64,000 nt of DNA from Henricia sp. BOLD:AAB3569. Lineage: Eukaryota; Echinodermata; Asteroidea; Spinulosida; Echinasteridae. The translations under genes and the position numbers were made by a program. Location of the stretch: NCBI GenBank assembly GCA_037783545.1, contig JBBELK010000504.1, positions 930,001-994,000 of the forward strand, read 5' to 3'. A model generated the notes under the pieces. It was given only the letters and a program-made list of their open reading frames with translations. It was not told the origin of the DNA and did no database searches. Of the stretch, positions 12,401 to 24,400 are shown one piece after another. Numbering within the stretch: position 1 is the first letter of the stretch; each line of letters starts with the position of its first letter.

Positions 12401-15400
12401 TTGCGTTCGCATCCATTGCTTTTTTGTCGAAGTTTAATGCTCTCTTAGTTTATTTGAGTTTTGTTTAGCCTTGACATATATTGGGTACAGTTTTGGTCAA
12501 GGTGTTTGTTTCATGTTTTAAATTTAGAGATCTATTTTTTGCGCTTCTTTTGCGCGTTTTCTGCTTTTAGTTGGTATAAGGGCTGTCGTATCAAGTTGGT
12601 GATGTGTCTGTTGTGTATACAGTTAAGTTCAGACACTTTGCTGGCTTGATACGCCCTGTGCGTTTTGACCACGTCATTGTTGCAGTTAAAAGGCCTGGTT
12701 GGGCTTTTTTATGCGTTGTGGATGCATCCTGCTCTGCGTGACCTCCCATGGGTTGGTTCCGTTGTCCAATGAGCGTTCGTGTTCAGCGGCGAGGAAAATC
12801 CTGATCCAAAGGTGGAAATTTTTCATCGGGTTGTGTTTCTTTGTTGTGGAAAAAGACCTTTTTCGAGTATTTGCAGTTACAATCGAGTAAAATGCAGTGT
12901 GTTGTGGTCCTTTATAGTTGGAGTTTTACCGATGTGTTGTGTTATTTTGTTTATGTTTTATTTCCACAGTTTATATTTTTGGGATTTTGTGTCATTCGTA
13001 CACGTTAAATTTAAAAATCCGTTGGGTGGGATAGCGATTTTTGAGGTATAGTGTTTATTTTGGTAATTTAAATGGTTACCCTCGAGGGTGGGTTTTTGGT
13101 AAATTACCAGATTTTTTATTTATTTGGGCTATCCCGATTAATTGTATATGTTTGGGATTATTTTTGATAACGAATTTGTATTTTGCTTCCCGTGCATAGC
13201 GTTTACAAGATCAGTGGCGTGTTCCACCAAGATTAAATGGAGGTTTCCGTTATTGTATTTGGTGGAGATGGATTTTCCAAATTAATTTTGAGGTTAGGGA
13301 GTTGTTTACTCCGGTGGGGTGGATACTGAATGGTCAAGTCAGTGGTGAGAACCCGTGGGTATCTCGGATCTGAGAACGATGCAACCTGAAGATTCGGTAT
13401 TTCTCGTGCTAAGCACCCGGAATACTCGGGTAACGTTTCGGTTACCACCGACTCACGATATTCCCTAAAGGAACACGGAGTAAATCAGATCAAGTAAAGA
13501 GGGGGGGTGGTGGCGTTCTCCCATTCAGAGACACATGCGTTCCGGTTGACTTGTTTTGATTGTTTGAAATAAAATATATTATTTTATTCCAAAATTTATT
13601 TGTATCCAATTTGTACCGTTTTTGCTGGGTTTATTGTACATTACATTGGTGGTGTGGGAGAGTTTCCCCGGTTTTTGGTTGTGCGAGTAAAAGAACGTTT
13701 TTCAGTTCTTTTAGGTTTAGCAAGAGCTAGCTTTCTGGGCTTCCGTATGCCCTTCATCAGTTGCGGGTGGATTCAAAATGAATCGGATTACCTCGCATTT
13801 GGGTAAATCTTGAGAGCGATAGAACCAGCTTTTTTGTTTAGTTAGAGCAGGATTGTTTAGTGTTCAGTGACTGCTCTTTTTATAGTTCTGGTTTGTTACT
13901 GGTATTGTTTGGGTATTAACACTGAGTGGCGTTTTGTTATTTTGAAGTGTCCTTTCATTATTTTGATATCCGTTGGCATATTTAGGCGTGTGCAGGCATG
14001 CTTTCTTTTTGACGCCGTTTGGTGTTAGAAAGGATTTTTGCGTGTTTAACATATTGGCCACTCTCATTTTTGGGTGTTTTTAAAGTTGTCTACCGCTCGT
14101 AGATTTTCCCAATGTTTTAGCAATTGTCTGAACAAAAACTTAGTAGTTTACCCAAAGCGGTATATTTTTCAGTTTCTGAAATATTTGCTTTGGGTAGGTT
14201 GGTAGTTGTTCACAGGTTGTTTCTCGTTGGGGTTTTTCAGTTTGCGTTCGCATCCATTGCTTTTTTGTCGAAGTTTAATGCTCTCTTAGTTTATTTGAGT
14301 TTTGTTTAGCCTTGACATATATTGGGTACAGTTTTGGTCAAGGTGTTTGTTTCATGTTTTAAATTTAGAGATCTATTTTTTGCGCTTCTTTTGCGCGTTT
14401 TCTGCTTTTAGTTGGTATAAGGGCTGTCGTATCAAGTTGGTGATGTGTCTGTTGTGTATACAGTTAAGTTCAGACACTTTGCTGGCTTGATACGCCCTGT
14501 GCGTTTTGACCACGTCATTGTTGCAGTTAAAAGGCCTGGTTGGGCTTTTTTATGCGTTGTGGATGCATCCTGCTCTGCGTGACCTCCCATGGGTTGGTTC
14601 CGTTGTCCAATGAGCGTTCGTGTTCAGCGGCGAGGAAAATCCTGATCCAAAGGTGGAAATTTTTCATCGGGTTGTGTTTCTTTGTTGTGGAAAAAGACCT
14701 TTTTCGAGTATTTGCAGTTACAATCGAGTAAAATGCAGTGTGTTGTGGTCCTTTATAGTTGGAGTTTTACCGATGTGTTGTGTTATTTTGTTTATGTTTT
14801 ATTTCCACAGTTTATATTTTTGGGATTTTGTGTCATTCGTACACGTTAAATTTAAAAATCCGTTGGGTGGGATAGCGATTTTTGAGGTATAGTGTTTATT
14901 TTGGTAATTTAAATGGTTACCCTCGAGGGTGGGTTTTTGGTAAATTACCAGATTTTTTATTTATTTGGGCTATCCCGATTAATTGTATATGTTTGGGATT
15001 ATTTTTGATAACGAATTTGTATTTTGCTTCCCGTGCATAGCGTTTACAAGATCAGTGGCGTGTTCCACCAAGATTAAATGGAGGTTTCCGTTATTGTATT
15101 TGGTGGAGATGGATTTTCCAAATTAATTTTGAGGTTAGGGAGTTGTTTACTCCGGTGGGGTGGATACTGAATGGTCAAGTCAGTGGTGAGAACCCGTGGG
15201 TATCTCGGATCTGAGAACGATGCAACCTGAAGATTCGGTATTTCTCGTGCTAAGCACCCGGAATACTCGGGTAACGTTTCGGTTACCACCGACTCACGAT
15301 ATTCCCTAAAGGAACACGGAGTAAATCAGATCAAGTAAAGAGGGGGGGTGGTGGCGTTCTCCCATTCAGAGACACATGCGTTCCGGTTGACTTGTTTTGA

Positions 15401-18400
15401 TTGTTTGAAATAAAATATATTATTTTATTCCAAAATTTATTTGTATCCAATTTGTACCGTTTTTGCTGGGTTTATTGTACATTACATTGGTGGTGTGGGA
15501 GAGTTTCCCCGGTTTTTGGTTGTGCGAGTAAAAGAACGTTTTTCAGTTCTTTTAGGTTTAGCAAGAGCTAGCTTTCTGGGCTTCCGTATGCCCTTCATCA
15601 GTTGCGGGTGGATTCAAAATGAATCGGATTACCTCGCATTTGGGTAAATCTTGAGAGCGATAGAACCAGCTTTTTTGTTTAGTTAGAGCAGGATTGTTTA
15701 GTGTTCAGTGACTGCTCTTTTTATAGTTCTGGTTTGTTACTGGTATTGTTTGGGTATTAACACTGAGTGGCGTTTTGTTATTTTGAAGTGTCCTTTCATT
15801 ATTTTGATATCCGTTGGCATATTTAGGCGTGTGCAGGCATGCTTTCTTTTTGACGCCGTTTGGTGTTAGAAAGGATTTTTGCGTGTTTAACATATTGGCC
15901 ACTCTCATTTTTGGGTGTTTTTAAAGTTGTCTACCGCTCGTAGATTTTCCCAATGTTTTAGCAATTGTCTGAACAAAAACTTAGTAGTTTACCCAAAGCG
16001 GTATATTTTTCAGTTTCTGAAATATTTGCTTTGGGTAGGTTGGTAGTTGTTCACAGGTTGTTTCTCGTTGGGGTTTTTCAGTTTGCGTTCGCATCCATTG
16101 CTTTTTTGTCGAAGTTTAATGCTCTCTTAGTTTATTTGAGTTTTGTTTAGCCTTGACATATATTGGGTACAGTTTTGGTCAAGGTGTTTGTTTCATGTTT
16201 TAAATTTAGAGATCTATTTTTTGCGCTTCTTTTGCGCGTTTTCTGCTTTTAGTTGGTATAAGGGCTGTCGTATCAAGTTGGTGATGTGTCTGTTGTGTAT
16301 ACAGTTAAGTTCAGACACTTTGCTGGCTTGATACGCCCTGTGCGTTTTGACCACGTCATTGTTGCAGTTAAAAGGCCTGGTTGGGCTTTTTTATGCGTTG
16401 TGGATGCATCCTGCTCTGCGTGACCTCCCATGGGTTGGTTCCGTTGTCCAATGAGCGTTCGTGTTCAGCGGCGAGGAAAATCCTGATCCAAAGGTGGAAA
16501 TTTTTCATCGGGTTGTGTTTCTTTGTTGTGGAAAAAGACCTTTTTCGAGTATTTGCAGTTACAATCGAGTAAAATGCAGTGTGTTGTGGTCCTTTATAGT
16601 TGGAGTTTTACCGATGTGTTGTGTTATTTTGTTTATGTTTTATTTCCACAGTTTATATTTTTGGGATTTTGTGTCATTCGTACACGTTAAATTTAAAAAT
16701 CCGTTGGGTGGGATAGCGATTTTTGAGGTATAGTGTTTATTTTGGTAATTTAAATGGTTACCCTCGAGGGTGGGTTTTTGGTAAATTACCAGATTTTTTA
16801 TTTATTTGGGCTATCCCGATTAATTGTATATGTTTGGGATTATTTTTGATAACGAATTTGTATTTTGCTTCCCGTGCATAGCGTTTACAAGATCAGTGGC
16901 GTGTTCCACCAAGATTAAATGGAGGTTTCCGTTATTGTATTTGGTGGAGATGGATTTTCCAAATTAATTTTGAGGTTAGGGAGTTGTTTACTCCGGTGGG
17001 GTGGATACTGAATGGTCAAGTCAGTGGTGAGAACCCGTGGGTATCTCGGATCTGAGAACGATGCAACCTGAAGATTCGGTATTTCTCGTGCTAAGCACCC
17101 GGAATACTCGGGTAACGTTTCGGTTACCACCGACTCACGATATTCCCTAAAGGAACACGGAGTAAATCAGATCAAGTAAAGAGGGGGGGTGGTGGCGTTC
17201 TCCCATTCAGAGACACATGCGTTCCGGTTGACTTGTTTTGATTGTTTGAAATAAAATATATTATTTTATTCCAAAATTTATTTGTATCCAATTTGTACCG
17301 TTTTTGCTGGGTTTATTGTACATTACATTGGTGGTGTGGGAGAGTTTCCCCGGTTTTTGGTTGTGCGAGTAAAAGAACGTTTTTCAGTTCTTTTAGGTTT
17401 AGCAAGAGCTAGCTTTCTGGGCTTCCGTATGCCCTTCATCAGTTGCGGGTGGATTCAAAATGAATCGGATTACCTCGCATTTGGGTAAATCTTGAGAGCG
17501 ATAGAACCAGCTTTTTTGTTTAGTTAGAGCAGGATTGTTTAGTGTTCAGTGACTGCTCTTTTTATAGTTCTGGTTTGTTACTGGTATTGTTTGGGTATTA
17601 ACACTGAGTGGCGTTTTGTTATTTTGAAGTGTCCTTTCATTATTTTGATATCCGTTGGCATATTTAGGCGTGTGCAGGCATGCTTTCTTTTTGACGCCGT
17701 TTGGTGTTAGAAAGGATTTTTGCGTGTTTAACATATTGGCCACTCTCATTTTTGGGTGTTTTTAAAGTTGTCTACCGCTCGTAGATTTTCCCAATGTTTT
17801 AGCAATTGTCTGAACAAAAACTTAGTAGTTTACCCAAAGCGGTATATTTTTCAGTTTCTGAAATATTTGCTTTGGGTAGGTTGGTAGTTGTTCACAGGTT
17901 GTTTCTCGTTGGGGTTTTTCAGTTTGCGTTCGCATCCATTGCTTTTTTGTCGAAGTTTAATGCTCTCTTAGTTTATTTGAGTTTTGTTTAGCCTTGACAT
18001 ATATTGGGTACAGTTTTGGTCAAGGTGTTTGTTTCATGTTTTAAATTTAGAGATCTATTTTTTGCGCTTCTTTTGCGCGTTTTCTGCTTTTAGTTGGTAT
18101 AAGGGCTGTCGTATCAAGTTGGTGATGTGTCTGTTGTGTATACAGTTAAGTTCAGACACTTTGCTGGCTTGATACGCCCTGTGCGTTTTGACCACGTCAT
18201 TGTTGCAGTTAAAAGGCCTGGTTGGGCTTTTTTATGCGTTGTGGATGCATCCTGCTCTGCGTGACCTCCCATGGGTTGGTTCCGTTGTCCAATGAGCGTT
18301 CGTGTTCAGCGGCGAGGAAAATCCTGATCCAAAGGTGGAAATTTTTCATCGGGTTGTGTTTCTTTGTTGTGGAAAAAGACCTTTTTCGAGTATTTGCAGT

Positions 18401-21400
18401 TACAATCGAGTAAAATGCAGTGTGTTGTGGTCCTTTATAGTTGGAGTTTTACCGATGTGTTGTGTTATTTTGTTTATGTTTTATTTCCACAGTTTATATT
18501 TTTGGGATTTTGTGTCATTCGTACACGTTAAATTTAAAAATCCGTTGGGTGGGATAGCGATTTTTGAGGTATAGTGTTTATTTTGGTAATTTAAATGGTT
18601 ACCCTCGAGGGTGGGTTTTTGGTAAATTACCAGATTTTTTATTTATTTGGGCTATCCCGATTAATTGTATATGTTTGGGATTATTTTTGATAACGAATTT
18701 GTATTTTGCTTCCCGTGCATAGCGTTTACAAGATCAGTGGCGTGTTCCACCAAGATTAAATGGAGGTTTCCGTTATTGTATTTGGTGGAGATGGATTTTC
18801 CAAATTAATTTTGAGGTTAGGGAGTTGTTTACTCCGGTGGGGTGGATACTGAATGGTCAAGTCAGTGGTGAGAACCCGTGGGTATCTCGGATCTGAGAAC
18901 GATGCAACCTGAAGATTCGGTATTTCTCGTGCTAAGCACCCGGAATACTCGGGTAACGTTTCGGTTACCACCGACTCACGATATTCCCTAAAGGAACACG
19001 GAGTAAATCAGATCAAGTAAAGAGGGGGGGTGGTGGCGTTCTCCCATTCAGAGACACATGCGTTCCGGTTGACTTGTTTTGATTGTTTGAAATAAAATAT
19101 ATTATTTTATTCCAAAATTTATTTGTATCCAATTTGTACCGTTTTTGCTGGGTTTATTGTACATTACATTGGTGGTGTGGGAGAGTTTCCCCGGTTTTTG
19201 GTTGTGCGAGTAAAAGAACGTTTTTCAGTTCTTTTAGGTTTAGCAAGAGCTAGCTTTCTGGGCTTCCGTATGCCCTTCATCAGTTGCGGGTGGATTCAAA
19301 ATGAATCGGATTACCTCGCATTTGGGTAAATCTTGAGAGCGATAGAACCAGCTTTTTTGTTTAGTTAGAGCAGGATTGTTTAGTGTTCAGTGACTGCTCT
19401 TTTTATAGTTCTGGTTTGTTACTGGTATTGTTTGGGTATTAACACTGAGTGGCGTTTTGTTATTTTGAAGTGTCCTTTCATTATTTTGATATCCGTTGGC
19501 ATATTTAGGCGTGTGCAGGCATGCTTTCTTTTTGACGCCGTTTGGTGTTAGAAAGGATTTTTGCGTGTTTAACATATTGGCCACTCTCATTTTTGGGTGT
19601 TTTTAAAGTTGTCTACCGCTCGTAGATTTTCCCAATGTTTTAGCAATTGTCTGAACAAAAACTTAGTAGTTTACCCAAAGCGGTATATTTTTCAGTTTCT
19701 GAAATATTTGCTTTGGGTAGGTTGGTAGTTGTTCACAGGTTGTTTCTCGTTGGGGTTTTTCAGTTTGCGTTCGCATCCATTGCTTTTTTGTCGAAGTTTA
19801 ATGCTCTCTTAGTTTATTTGAGTTTTGTTTAGCCTTGACATATATTGGGTACAGTTTTGGTCAAGGTGTTTGTTTCATGTTTTAAATTTAGAGATCTATT
19901 TTTTGCGCTTCTTTTGCGCGTTTTCTGCTTTTAGTTGGTATAAGGGCTGTCGTATCAAGTTGGTGATGTGTCTGTTGTGTATACAGTTAAGTTCAGACAC
20001 TTTGCTGGCTTGATACGCCCTGTGCGTTTTGACCACGTCATTGTTGCAGTTAAAAGGCCTGGTTGGGCTTTTTTATGCGTTGTGGATGCATCCTGCTCTG
20101 CGTGACCTCCCATGGGTTGGTTCCGTTGTCCAATGAGCGTTCGTGTTCAGCGGCGAGGAAAATCCTGATCCAAAGGTGGAAATTTTTCATCGGGTTGTGT
20201 TTCTTTGTTGTGGAAAAAGACCTTTTTCGAGTATTTGCAGTTACAATCGAGTAAAATGCAGTGTGTTGTGGTCCTTTATAGTTGGAGTTTTACCGATGTG
20301 TTGTGTTATTTTGTTTATGTTTTATTTCCACAGTTTATATTTTTGGGATTTTGTGTCATTCGTACACGTTAAATTTAAAAATCCGTTGGGTGGGATAGCG
20401 ATTTTTGAGGTATAGTGTTTATTTTGGTAATTTAAATGGTTACCCTCGAGGGTGGGTTTTTGGTAAATTACCAGATTTTTTATTTATTTGGGCTATCCCG
20501 ATTAATTGTATATGTTTGGGATTATTTTTGATAACGAATTTGTATTTTGCTTCCCGTGCATAGCGTTTACAAGATCAGTGGCGTGTTCCACCAAGATTAA
20601 ATGGAGGTTTCCGTTATTGTATTTGGTGGAGATGGATTTTCCAAATTAATTTTGAGGTTAGGGAGTTGTTTACTCCGGTGGGGTGGATACTGAATGGTCA
20701 AGTCAGTGGTGAGAACCCGTGGGTATCTCGGATCTGAGAACGATGCAACCTGAAGATTCGGTATTTCTCGTGCTAAGCACCCGGAATACTCGGGTAACGT
20801 TTCGGTTACCACCGACTCACGATATTCCCTAAAGGAACACGGAGTAAATCAGATCAAGTAAAGAGGGGGGGTGGTGGCGTTCTCCCATTCAGAGACACAT
20901 GCGTTCCGGTTGACTTGTTTTGATTGTTTGAAATAAAATATATTATTTTATTCCAAAATTTATTTGTATCCAATTTGTACCGTTTTTGCTGGGTTTATTG
21001 TACATTACATTGGTGGTGTGGGAGAGTTTCCCCGGTTTTTGGTTGTGCGAGTAAAAGAACGTTTTTCAGTTCTTTTAGGTTTAGCAAGAGCTAGCTTTCT
21101 GGGCTTCCGTATGCCCTTCATCAGTTGCGGGTGGATTCAAAATGAATCGGATTACCTCGCATTTGGGTAAATCTTGAGAGCGATAGAACCAGCTTTTTTG
21201 TTTAGTTAGAGCAGGATTGTTTAGTGTTCAGTGACTGCTCTTTTTATAGTTCTGGTTTGTTACTGGTATTGTTTGGGTATTAACACTGAGTGGCGTTTTG
21301 TTATTTTGAAGTGTCCTTTCATTATTTTGATATCCGTTGGCATATTTAGGCGTGTGCAGGCATGCTTTCTTTTTGACGCCGTTTGGTGTTAGAAAGGATT

Positions 21401-24400
21401 TTTGCGTGTTTAACATATTGGCCACTCTCATTTTTGGGTGTTTTTAAAGTTGTCTACCGCTCGTAGATTTTCCCAATGTTTTAGCAATTGTCTGAACAAA
21501 AACTTAGTAGTTTACCCAAAGCGGTATATTTTTCAGTTTCTGAAATATTTGCTTTGGGTAGGTTGGTAGTTGTTCACAGGTTGTTTCTCGTTGGGGTTTT
21601 TCAGTTTGCGTTCGCATCCATTGCTTTTTTGTCGAAGTTTAATGCTCTCTTAGTTTATTTGAGTTTTGTTTAGCCTTGACATATATTGGGTACAGTTTTG
21701 GTCAAGGTGTTTGTTTCATGTTTTAAATTTAGAGATCTATTTTTTGCGCTTCTTTTGCGCGTTTTCTGCTTTTAGTTGGTATAAGGGCTGTCGTATCAAG
21801 TTGGTGATGTGTCTGTTGTGTATACAGTTAAGTTCAGACACTTTGCTGGCTTGATACGCCCTGTGCGTTTTGACCACGTCATTGTTGCAGTTAAAAGGCC
21901 TGGTTGGGCTTTTTTATGCGTTGTGGATGCATCCTGCTCTGCGTGACCTCCCATGGGTTGGTTCCGTTGTCCAATGAGCGTTCGTGTTCAGCGGCGAGGA
22001 AAATCCTGATCCAAAGGTGGAAATTTTTCATCGGGTTGTGTTTCTTTGTTGTGGAAAAAGACCTTTTTCGAGTATTTGCAGTTACAATCGAGTAAAATGC
22101 AGTGTGTTGTGGTCCTTTATAGTTGGAGTTTTACCGATGTGTTGTGTTATTTTGTTTATGTTTTATTTCCACAGTTTATATTTTTGGGATTTTGTGTCAT
22201 TCGTACACGTTAAATTTAAAAATCCGTTGGGTGGGATAGCGATTTTTGAGGTATAGTGTTTATTTTGGTAATTTAAATGGTTACCCTCGAGGGTGGGTTT
22301 TTGGTAAATTACCAGATTTTTTATTTATTTGGGCTATCCCGATTAATTGTATATGTTTGGGATTATTTTTGATAACGAATTTGTATTTTGCTTCCCGTGC
22401 ATAGCGTTTACAAGATCAGTGGCGTGTTCCACCAAGATTAAATGGAGGTTTCCGTTATTGTATTTGGTGGAGATGGATTTTCCAAATTAATTTTGAGGTT
22501 AGGGAGTTGTTTACTCCGGTGGGGTGGATACTGAATGGTCAAGTCAGTGGTGAGAACCCGTGGGTATCTCGGATCTGAGAACGATGCAACCTGAAGATTC
22601 GGTATTTCTCGTGCTAAGCACCCGGAATACTCGGGTAACGTTTCGGTTACCACCGACTCACGATATTCCCTAAAGGAACACGGAGTAAATCAGATCAAGT
22701 AAAGAGGGGGGGTGGTGGCGTTCTCCCATTCAGAGACACATGCGTTCCGGTTGACTTGTTTTGATTGTTTGAAATAAAATATATTATTTTATTCCAAAAT
22801 TTATTTGTATCCAATTTGTACCGTTTTTGCTGGGTTTATTGTACATTACATTGGTGGTGTGGGAGAGTTTCCCCGGTTTTTGGTTGTGCGAGTAAAAGAA
22901 CGTTTTTCAGTTCTTTTAGGTTTAGCAAGAGCTAGCTTTCTGGGCTTCCGTATGCCCTTCATCAGTTGCGGGTGGATTCAAAATGAATCGGATTACCTCG
23001 CATTTGGGTAAATCTTGAGAGCGATAGAACCAGCTTTTTTGTTTAGTTAGAGCAGGATTGTTTAGTGTTCAGTGACTGCTCTTTTTATAGTTCTGGTTTG
23101 TTACTGGTATTGTTTGGGTATTAACACTGAGTGGCGTTTTGTTATTTTGAAGTGTCCTTTCATTATTTTGATATCCGTTGGCATATTTAGGCGTGTGCAG
23201 GCATGCTTTCTTTTTGACGCCGTTTGGTGTTAGAAAGGATTTTTGCGTGTTTAACATATTGGCCACTCTCATTTTTGGGTGTTTTTAAAGTTGTCTACCG
23301 CTCGTAGATTTTCCCAATGTTTTAGCAATTGTCTGAACAAAAACTTAGTAGTTTACCCAAAGCGGTATATTTTTCAGTTTCTGAAATATTTGCTTTGGGT
23401 AGGTTGGTAGTTGTTCACAGGTTGTTTCTCGTTGGGGTTTTTCAGTTTGCGTTCGCATCCATTGCTTTTTTGTCGAAGTTTAATGCTCTCTTAGTTTATT
23501 TGAGTTTTGTTTAGCCTTGACATATATTGGGTACAGTTTTGGTCAAGGTGTTTGTTTCATGTGGCGTTCTCCCATTCAGAGACACATGCGTTCCGGTTGA
23601 CTTGTTTTGATTGTTTGAAATAAAATATATTATTTTATTCCAAAATTTATTTGTATCCAATTTGTACCGTTTTTGCTGGGTTTATTGTACATTACATTGG
23701 TGGTGTGGGAAAGTTTCCCCGGTTTTTGGTTGTGCGAGTAAAAGAACGTTTTTCAGTTCTTTTAGGTTTAGCAAGAGCTAGCTTTCTGGGCTTCCGTATG
23801 CCCTTCATCAGTTGCGGGTGGATTCAAAATGAATCGGATTACCTCGCATTTGGGTAAATCTTGAGAGCGATAGAACCAGCTTTTTTGTTTAGTTAGAGCA
23901 GGATTGTTTAGTGTTCAGTGACTGCTCTTTTTATAGTTCTGGTTTGTTACTGGTATTGTTTGGGTATTAACACTGAGTGGCGTTTTGTTATTTTGAAGTG
24001 TCCTTTCATTATTTTGATATCCGTTGGCATATTTAGGCGTGTGCAGGCATGCTTTCTTTTTGACGCCGTTTGGTGTTAGAAAGGATTTTTGCGTGTTTAA
24101 CATATTGGCCACTCTCATTTTTTGGGTGTTTTTAAAGTTGTCTACCGCTCGTAGATTTTCCCAATGTTTTAGCAATTGTCTGAACAAAAACTTAGTAGTT
24201 TACCCAAATCGGTATATTTTTCAGTTTCTGAAATATTTGCTTTGGGTAGGTTGGTAGTTGTTCACAGGTTGTTTCTCGTTGGGGTTTTTCAGTTTGCGTT
24301 CGCATCCATTGCTTTTTTGTCGAAGTTTAATGCTCTCTTAGTTTATTTGAGTTTTGTTTAGCCTTGACATATATTGGGTACAGTTTTGGTCAAGGTGTTT